64,000 nt of DNA, taken from Chelydra serpentina. Taxonomy: Eukaryota; Chordata; Testudines; Chelydridae. The notes under the pieces are model-generated. The model was given only the letters and a program-made list of their open reading frames with translations. It had not been told where the DNA came from and ran no database searches. Of the stretch, positions 57,250 through 64,000 are shown one piece after another; position 1 is the first letter of the stretch, and every line of letters starts with the position of its first letter. A program made the position numbers and the translations under genes. Where the stretch lies: NCBI GenBank assembly GCA_037349315.1, contig JBAIAC010000007.1, positions 8,990,001 to 9,054,000 on the forward strand, in the 5' to 3' direction.

Positions 57250-59145
57250 CCCATGTGTGCCTCAGGAGTCCTTTAAGAAGAGTTTATTAGATGGCCCAAA
57301 AGCCATGAGACCACAATCAAGAAAGAGGGCAGTTTTGGCTAAAAATCCATTCTGGTTCAGTGGCAAAGTGAAAGCATCAATTAAAAATAAAAAAGCAACA
57401 TATAACAAATGGAAAATAAATAGCAACCAACGTAAGTTGGAAGTTATGAAGTGCAGAAAATTGATAAGGGAAGTGGAGACATTGGAAAAAATCCATGGCT
57501 GGTAGGACTCAGGACAATAAGGAATTTTTAAAGTAAATTAGGAACAATAGAAACCCTAGAAATTGTATAGGCTCATTACTAAATGGAGTCGGTAAAACTG
57601 TTAATAATGATCCAGAAAAGGCAGGAGGTATTCAATAAATACTTCTGTTCTTCATCTGGAAAGCAGCAGGATGATGTACTCATATTACATGAGGATGATG
57701 AGGTATTTTCAGCCTATTAGTAACTAAGGAGGATCTCAGACAACATCTACTCTATTTTTCAATCAGCAGGCCAGATAACTTTCACCCAAGTATCCTAAAA
57801 GTTGGCTAAGGAGATCTCTGGCCCACTGATGTTAGTTTGTAATAAATCTCGTAATGCAGGAGATTTTCCAGAAAACTGGTGGAGAGCTAATGTTGTGCCA
57901 GTATTCAAAAAGGGTCAGTGGGATGATCCAGGTAACTATAGGCTAGTTATCCTGACATCAATCCTGGGCAAAATAATCAAAAAGATGATAGGGGAGTCAA
58001 CTAATAAAACATTAAAAAGGGTTGGAATATAATTAATGCCAGTCAGTGTGGTTTTATGGCAAACAGGTCTTGTCAAACAAACCTGATTTCATTCTTTGAG
58101 GAGACTACAAGTTTGGTTGATAAAGGTAACTGTGTAGGTGTAAAGTATTGAGACTTTTGCAAGATGTTTGACTTAGTACCTCACAACATTCTGATTCAGA
58201 AATGTGCACTGTACAATATTGACAGAGCACATGTTAAATGGGCTAACTGATAGATCTAAAAAACTGGTCATCAGTGAAGAATCATTATCACATAGGAGTG
58301 TTCCTAGTGAGGTTCTAGGCCCAGCACTATTCAACATTTCCATCAGTGATCTGGACATAAGTATATAATCATTGTTGATCAAATTTGTGGATGATACAAA
58401 GGTTGGCAGCATGGTACACAACAAGGACAGGGCAGCAACACAGATCACTTGATAACCTTGGGCCCATTCTAACAGAGTGAGTTTTAATATAGCTAAGTGT
58501 CAAGTTATATATCTAGGAACAAGAAATTCTGGTCATACCTACAGAACGGGGAGTTGTAACCTAGTGTCTTGCATGGGTGCCTACTTGTGGCGGCTAGCCC
58601 CTCCCATGCCTCATGATTTCACAGCTACACTCTATTTTTAGCATGCTAGCTTTTTCAGAGTTAGCGCAGGTATGTCTTCTGGAGTTGGAAACTACACCTC
58701 TAGGCTGAAGGGTAGACATACCCTTAAAGAGCTTAATCTGTTTAGCTCATCAAAAAAGATTGAGAGGTGACTTGATTACAATGTATAAGAACCTTCACAG
58801 GGAGAAAGTACTAGGTACTAAAGGCTCTGTAACCCAGCAGAGACAGTCATAATAAGAATCAATGGCTGGAAGCTGAAGCCGGACAAATTCAAATGAGTAA
58901 TTAGGCACAAATTTTTAACAGTGAGGATGATTCACCAATGGAACAAACCGCCAAGGGGAGCTGTGGATTCTACATCTCTTGATGTCTTCAAATCAAGACT
59001 GGATACCTTTCTAGAAGATCTGCTTTAGTCAAACAAGATATTGGGCTCAAAATAAGGGTAATTAAGTGAAAATTAATGGCCTGTGACATACAGGAAGTTA
59101 GTCTCAATGATCTAAAGGTCCATCGCCATGAATCTATGAATGCAA
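57250..59145 (+). mobile_element. degraded CR1/L3-like LINE
   Basis: The + strand frames give AVLAKNPFWFSGKVKA (57320s), PENWWRANVVPVFKKG (57870s), GNYRLVILTS (57930s) and LGPALFNISISDLD (about 58315), then KFVDDTKVG near 58381. The 3' end at about 59130 has CATGAATCTATGAATG. Many stops and frameshifts are present. A TATGTCTACACT-family fragment interrupts it at about 58550-58730. Confidence 0.8.
58550..58730. mobile_element. TATGTCTACACT-family fragment inside LINE
   Basis: GGTATGTCTTCTGG and GGGTAGACATACCC are the worn ends of the family annotated at 22005 and 33085. The segment breaks the C-terminal LINE frame. Confidence 0.45.
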
Positions 59146-60099
59146 GAGCTTGGCCTGTTTTGTCCAGTAGTAGCAAGAAGAACGGGTACATTATCTTACC
59201 TTTGTGTTGTCTTCAAATCAAGACTGAATACTTCTCTGGAAGATATGTTTTAGTCAAACAAGTTATTGGGCTCAGTGCTGTGGTATTTCACCTGAACACT
59301 TTTGTAAATTTTACCTCAGCCTACCTAATGAGTAGCATTCAACAACCAACCCATATTTCTCTTTCAGCTCTTCAATGCATCATTTGCACATTTTAATGAC
59401 ACCTTGGGAAAACATTCAGGGAAAAAATATTGTAAATAAAAACTGGCTGATTTTCCTGAACTCAGCACCTCCAAAGCAAACCTGCAATTCACTAGAGCTT
59501 TTAAATCAGTGTGGGTGGGTAGTGTGCCTTGAAACCAAAGAAAATGGACCTAATTAGACACAAATTCAAAACTCAGCCCAGATTCATCAAAGGTTTGCAA
59601 ACCTTTGAGAACTCAAACTGACTGTTGCTTTGCATCAAATCCATGCAAAAATTCCTGGTTCCCTTTTAGTTTGGGGCTCTTTTGAACTTCACAATTCAAA
59701 GCAAAACTTCAGGGGCTCTGAAACCAAATTACCCTGTAAACCAAAGCTTCCAAGATCAATACTGCTCTTTATTTACTGCTTGATTCTAAATGAGGCAAAC
59801 GCAACAGGAAATATTGCCCGAGCAATGCTTACAGGGCTATATCCACAAGTTGCCGTTCAAAAGGGCAAAACAAATTATTGTTCCATGAACTTTGCACATT
59901 GTTACGATGATTTTTCCTGCATGAACTATATGTAAGCCATTTTTCACATGCTGCATATTGCCATAAAAAAACAAAACACACCAAAACACCTAGAAGAGTG
60001 GACAAATATGCTCAAATTGTAATATTTCATTTCACTTAGCTTTATATTTTTAAGGAACTGGAATCTAAACCTTAATTATTGCAGCTCTTTTTTCTGGTT

Positions 60100-60226
60100 T
60101 TGTCTTGACAAAGCCCTGGCTGGGATGATTTAGTTGGTGTTGATCCTGCTTTGAGCAGGGGGTTGGACTAGATGACCTCCTGAGGTCTCTTTCAACTCTA
60201 ATTTTCTATGATTCTATTATTCTATG
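60100..60226 (+). mobile_element. CR1 3' end fragment
   Basis: CTTGACAAAGCCCTGGCTGG, GGGGGTTGGACTAGATGACC and ATTCTATTATTCTATGAT match the 3' end of the copies at 6301 and 11608, with several substitutions. Confidence 0.85.
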
Positions 60227-61723
60227 ATAGTTATCAAATCTGTACTAATGTAATAGATTCAAGTATTGGGCATTACGTGAAATGAGACACCTGCATCCCC
60301 AATCTCCAACTTTTGAGATGATGTATGCACTTAAACCTGCTGGAGCTGGAGCCAAAAATCTCTTGCTTGTTTTATTTGACTTTCATTGGCCCCAATTCTG
60401 CTCACATCTAGTCCAGTGTAATTCAAGAGTTCAGTTCCGCCTGAGTCCACCTGTGCAAGGCTAATGCAGGTAAAGTCAGAATTGGGTGCAGTGTTTTTAA
60501 CCCATGTAATTACCTGGAAATCTACTTTCATTTCATTGGAACTTGGAACATATTGCCAAATAAATGTAGGTGCCATATAAATTATACCTGACTGACAATA
60601 AGCAATTGACCTCAAATCATTTCTGCATTCCATAGCTTTCCTCTAATGGTCTTTTGAAAGGAGGGTGTTAGGCTTTTCTGACAGCCTGCTGGGCAATGAC
60701 ATAACTCCAGTAATCCCCTCCTCTAGGCTCAAAAGTTGAAGATGAAGCTCCATAATCAAACTACAGCAGTTCAAAGATACGTTTTCTTAATTCATTAATT
60801 TCCCTATTGTTCGTGTCCAGTGCACCAGAAAACAGACACATTGTTCCAACATGCATCCCCACTGGTTTTCATGCTCTGTTTTCCAGATTGCCTTGGTGAT
60901 CGGTGAAGTTTACAGGAAGAGCTGGAAGTGAGGCTTCTTGAAACAAAGCATCTAACTGTCTCCTCCATTGACTCCAATTCCAATGATCTCACAAAGCTGC
61001 TATACTAGTCAAAATCCACCATCGGGCGGGGGGGGGGGGGGGAGGTAATCCGTGAACAGCCCCAGACTCTGGAGAGGTTCAAGCCAGGATCCCAGCAGGC
61101 ATAGCTCTAAACAACAATAGGCCAAGAATCTCTGAAACTGACCAAACCAATCCCCGTAACTTGACCACCCCCCAATCTCTGGGGAAATTTGGATCTGGAT
61201 TTAAACTTGGCAGCTCAGGCCAGTTCCAGTTTAAACCCCTGATCCTGCAAGTTATGCTGTATTGCTGGGGACCGAGGCACCCACACGGAGTCACACTGAT
61301 CTCAATAGGGCTCCACGTGGGCACAGGGGCAGGGGTGCTGCTGCACTCCCTGATTTGAAGTGGTTTCCATCATATACAGCGTTTACAGTTTTGTTCAATG
61401 GCTTTTGGCACCACTGCTATACAAATTGTTCCAACTCCACTGCACAGGGGGGCAGACCACGCAAAGCGGCTTGTAGGACCAGGGCCTTATGTGCTTAAAG
61501 GCAGAATTTGCCCTCTTGAAAAGTTATAGGACTTGGGTTTTTTAAATGGGGTCTCAGCATCTAATGAAAACACAAGCATAGTAAAAATTACTTGGGAATA
61601 GTGATATCTGGTTGCATGATATTCAATGTAGTCATGTGACGTGCTTAAGAGAATCACAGGAGTGACAATGACATCATTGCCTTGGAAGGGGAAGAGAATA
61701 TGAGAAGAGAGATTATACCATGA

Positions 61724-61849
61724 GAGGAAGGATGGTCCAGTGGCTTGGGTGTTGAACCTGGGTCTCCTGGGTCCCAGGCCAATTCCCTACTTCCTGTGTG
61801 ACCTTGGATAAGTCACTTGGGCTTTCTGAGCCTCAGTTCATTAACTGGT
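61724..61849 (+). mobile_element. MIR-type SINE 5' part, cut by the DIRS-like element
   Basis: GATGGTCCAGTGGCTTGGGT, GGTCTCCTGGGTCCCAG and GACCTTGGATAAGTCACTTG are the SINE head and CORE. The sequence switches to the DIRS-like end at about 61850. Confidence 0.55.
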
Positions 61850-61993
61850 GGTTCTTCGAGATGTGTTGCTCATGTCTATTCCACAATAGGTGTGCGTGCT
61901 TGCTACGTGCACCGGTATCGGAAGTTTTTCCCCTAGCAGTACCCATAGGGGAGCGCCCCTAGCGACCCCTGGAGTGGTGCCTCCATGGTGCGG

Positions 61994-62000
61994 TATAAAG
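61994..62000 (+). promoter_or_regulatory. TATA-like box in DIRS-like terminal repeat
   Basis: CGGTATAAAGGGCGCTGC lies within a GC-rich stretch between the inverted arms. It points into the element from its 3' end, consistent with antisense transcription known for DIRS-1. Function is inference. Confidence 0.4.
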
Positions 62001-62279
62001 GGCGCTGCACGTTCCCCCACCCTCAGTTCCTTCTTGCCAGACAACTCTGACAGAGGGGAAGGAGGGTGGGATGTGGAATAGACATGAGCAACACATCTCA
62101 AAGAACACCAGTTACGGGAAAGGTAACTGGCTTTTCTTCTTCTAGTGATTGCTCATGTGTATTCCACAATGGGTGATTCCAAGCTATATCTGTTGGAGGT
62201 GGGTAGGAGTTCACAAACTCTCGGAACGGAGCATGGCCCTGCCGAACCCAGTGTCCTCCCTGGTCTGGGAGACGATTGC

Positions 62280-62760
62280 ATAATGCGAGGTGAACATGTG
62301 AACTGAAGATCATGTGGCAGCCCTGCAAATGTCCTGAATGGGGACATGGGCTAAAAAGGCAGCCGACAAGGCCTGCGCCCTAGTTGAGTGTGCCCTCTCA
62401 ATTGGTGGTGGAGGGATTCCCGCCAGGTCATAACAGGTACGGATGCACGAAGTGATCCAGTTAGAGAACCGCTGAGTGGAAATCAGCTGACCCCTCATGT
62501 GTTCAGCCGAGGCGATGAACAGCTGCGAAGACTTCCTGAATGGCTTAGTCTGCTCCAGGTAAAAAGCCAGAGCCCGTCTCACATCCAGCGTGTGGAGGTG
62601 GCGCTCCTCGCTGGACGCATGGGGCTTGGGGCAGAGGACCGGCAGGAAAATGTCCTGACCCATGTGATAGGCGGAGACCACCTTCGGGAGGAACGAGGGG
62701 TGTGGGCGGAGCTGGACCTTATCCTTATGAAACACCATGTACGGGGGCTCAGAGGTCAGG
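62280..62760 (-). pseudogene. DIRS-like tyrosine recombinase, C-terminal part
   Basis: The open frame 62738-62310 includes HTLDVRRALAFYLE and the catalytic signature RAHSTR, with the H-x-x-R arrangement of tyrosine recombinases. It stops at TGA (62312-62310) just after ICRAAT, where a tryptophan is usual in the family as I recall it. The same frame continues past the stop with SSVHMFTSHY, so the likely catalytic tyrosine codon survives at 62282-62280. The protein is therefore cut ten codons short of its nucleophile. Confidence 0.65.
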
Positions 62761-62860
62761 GCCCTGAGTTCCGAGATCCGCCTGAGCCCCCCTTTGGCCT
62801 TCGGGATAAAGAAATAGCGGGAGTAATACCCCTTGCGTTTTACCCATTTCCACTGCTCTT
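62761..62860 (-). pseudogene. DIRS-like reverse-transcriptase start joined to recombinase
   Basis: Across small frame breaks the - strand gives RGYYSRYFFIPKAKGGLRRI, the N-terminal RT pattern 'YSRYF-PKK-GG-R-I-DLR'. It then passes directly into SELRALTSEPPYMVFHKDKV of the recombinase region. The join lies near 62775, at an LRAL-like sequence shared by both. Confidence 0.5.
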
Positions 62861-62980
62861 AGGCCAAGGAGCCGCTCCATCTCCTGCTCGAGCAGAGCCT
62901 CGTGAGAGGATCCCCCAGGAGGAATGGGGGCAGAGGGTGGTTGGGTGGGGTGGAAGTAAACTGGAGGGTGTAGCCCCGAG

Positions 62981-63183
62981 CACTGTTCCCTCTAAGCTGT
63001 GCGAGTGTGCTCGCACACAGATCCTAAACCCCGCGCACATGGCAAAACACCGCGCTCACAAAAATTTGCACTGAAGCACAACAATTTGCATAGAATAAAT
63101 TTTTTGTGCACACGGCCGGTCAAACATTTGCACAGAAGAAACGTTTTGCGCACACTGACTGTCAAAAATTAGAGGGAACATTG
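62981..63183. mobile_element. non-autonomous hAT with perfect 8-bp duplication, inside DIRS-like element
   Basis: The 203-bp element begins CACTGTTCCCTCTAA and ends TTAGAGGGAACATTG. It is flanked by GCCCCGAG at 62973-62980 and 63184-63191. It is the same family as 8594-9013 but shorter. Because the duplication is still exact, it is among the younger insertions here. Confidence 0.9.
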
Positions 63184-63327
63184 GCCCCGAGAGATGGTGC
63201 TGAGAACCCATCGGTCCAAGGTCAGCCGCGACCACTCCCGGAGGAAAGTACACAACTGATTTGAGAAGGGCAGCTTTATTGGGGTGGATCCCTGATGAGA
63301 ACTGATAGGTCGTCCCTGGGCATCCCA

Positions 63328-63984
63328 TCAAAACTGCCATTTCCCTGACTGTTTGCCTTTGGAGGATCCAGGCTGGAGGGCAGACCGAGACTGGCTCTGC
63401 GGCCGTTTCTTATAGATCCGCAACTTTTTATAAGGAGGCTTATATTTTGAGTGGGTGGCTTGCTGCAGCTTAAACTTAGGTCTATCCATAGCCGCAACAT
63501 AGAGACCAAGAGTCTTAAGCGTAGTGCGGGAGTCCTTCAGGCCATGCAGTTTTATGTCTGTCTGTTCCACAAACAGAGCCTTGCCATCAAACGGGAAGTC
63601 CTGCAGGGAGCTCTGCGTCTCACTGGACAGCCCAGAAAGCAGGAGCCATGACGCTCTTCTCATGGACACCGCGGAGGCCATGGACCGCGCGGCCATGTCT
63701 GCTGCATCTGAAGCTGCCTGCAGGGTTGCCCTGGCAGCCGCTGTACCCTCCTCCACCAGAGCTTTGAACTCCTTCCTGTCGCGCTCTTGGAGGGAGTCCT
63801 CGAACTTGGGCAGGGAGCCCCACAGATTGAACTCGTACTGGCCCAGGAGAGCCTGATGGTTCGCCACCCGTAACTGGAAGCTCGAGGACGAATACATTTT
63901 TCTCCCAAAAGGAATCCAGACTTTATTCTTCGGAGTAGGGGCTGGTTGGCCCTGCCGTTCTCTGTGGTTGACCGATTCAACCAC
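63328..63984 (-). pseudogene. DIRS-like gag / LAP2alpha-like protein, 3' part
   Basis: A 218-codon open frame on the - strand reaches the window edge, so the true start is probably outside. It contains FEDSLQERDRKEFKALVEEG, then RRASWLLLSGLSSETQSSLQ followed by DFPFDGKALF. This is the LAP2alpha-type domain that lamina-associated polypeptide 2 alpha shares with DIRS-like gag proteins. A basic tail (YKKLRIYKKRPQSQSRS) ends it. It may be annotated in other genomes as 'LAP2-like'. It sits upstream of RT and recombinase remnants, supporting a transposon origin. Confidence 0.65.
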
Positions 63985-64000
63985 CAGGGAGTTAGGGGCA

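Larger units (their letters stand above)
44758..64000. other. region upstream of GPHB5
   Basis: No further host gene was recognised up to the window end. The neighbour expected from human synteny, PPP2R5E, is not seen. Annotated repeats cover much of it. Stretches with nothing recognised are about 44758-46110, 46365-47400, 47525-48080, 48960-49470, 49760-50850, 52030-53420, 55400-56750 (G- and A-rich on the + strand, perhaps a LINE remnant), 59150-60100 and 60230-61720. A run of about 15 G lies at 61027-61042. Confidence 0.55.
61850..64000 (-). mobile_element. DIRS-like retrotransposon, internally deleted, runs past window end
   Basis: Read on the - strand: a gag-like frame, then a short reverse-transcriptase start, then a tyrosine recombinase. 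At the element's 3' end, inverted arms lie at 61850-61885 and 62072-62109. A TATAAAG box (61994-62000) between the arms faces inward on the + strand. A third partial copy of the arm (62145-62176) resembles an internal complementary region. Most of the reverse transcriptase and RNase H are missing. A hAT (62981-63183) sits between gag and the rest. DIRS-type elements use a tyrosine recombinase rather than a DDE integrase. Confidence 0.7.

Noticed and set aside
62388..63074. 228-codon + strand open frame
   Set aside because: It is antisense to the DIRS-like recombinase and RT remnants and runs into the hAT at 62981; no domain is seen in this frame.
44758..64000. PPP2R5E terminal exons
   Set aside because: Expected from human synteny, but no B56-family coding exon was recognised on the - strand.

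Overview
The window is nuclear DNA of a non-avian sauropsid, most likely a turtle; a crocodilian is the main alternative. Three things point there. Intron-bearing vertebrate genes are present. The repeat load is dominated by CR1 LINEs, with MIR-type SINEs, many short hAT elements, Harbinger, Penelope-like and DIRS-like elements. The order RHOJ (+) then GPHB5 (-) matches human chromosome 14q23. The species call is inference from repeat style; no search was run.

Genes. Only two host genes are supported. RHOJ (+ strand) contributes its last four coding exons at 12929-12987, 21529-21693, 24017-24112 and 25835-25981, with canonical splice sites and an open frame. Exon 1 (G1 and switch I) lies upstream of the window, so 1-12928 is intron 1. 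GPHB5 (- strand) is complete in two coding exons, 44757-44554 and 41867-41679, giving 130 aa with a signal peptide, ten mature cysteines and one N-glycosylation site. The two genes converge tail to tail about 15.7 kb apart. They share no pathway that the sequence shows: RHOJ is a membrane-anchored Rho GTPase, and GPHB5 is the secreted beta chain of thyrostimulin.

Mobile elements by region. Intron 1 (1-12928) holds hAT MITEs, a hairpin-rich Harbinger-type MITE, a Penelope-like 3' end, and a Harbinger element on the - strand (about 7414-9737). That Harbinger element still shows a two-exon Myb/SANT gene, broken by a hAT (8594-9013) and a CR1 (6301-7413). A second CR1 copy, nearly identical, lies inverted at 11608-12080. 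Intron 2 (12988-21528) has MIR copies and a long CR1-like LINE (about 16770-18785) with a smaller CR1 tail inside it. Introns 3 and 4 hold a hAT-like element and an unclassified 528-bp insertion. The space between the genes (25982-41678) has a GC-rich hAT-like element, a hAT with perfect 8-bp target duplications, LINE fragments and a 1-kb TIR element. The part upstream of GPHB5 (44758-64000) carries a nested palindrome (46112-46313), a hAT next to a MIR, CR1 and LINE copies, an LTR-like repeat and, at the right edge, an internally deleted DIRS-like retrotransposon (about 61850 to beyond 64000) that carries a hAT.

No CRISPR array, tRNA, rRNA or prokaryotic feature was found. The window reads as an ordinary vertebrate gene neighbourhood with well-preserved transposon archaeology. 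I do not see a new host biological system; the most useful observations are the nested and chimeric transposons and the palindromic repeats.
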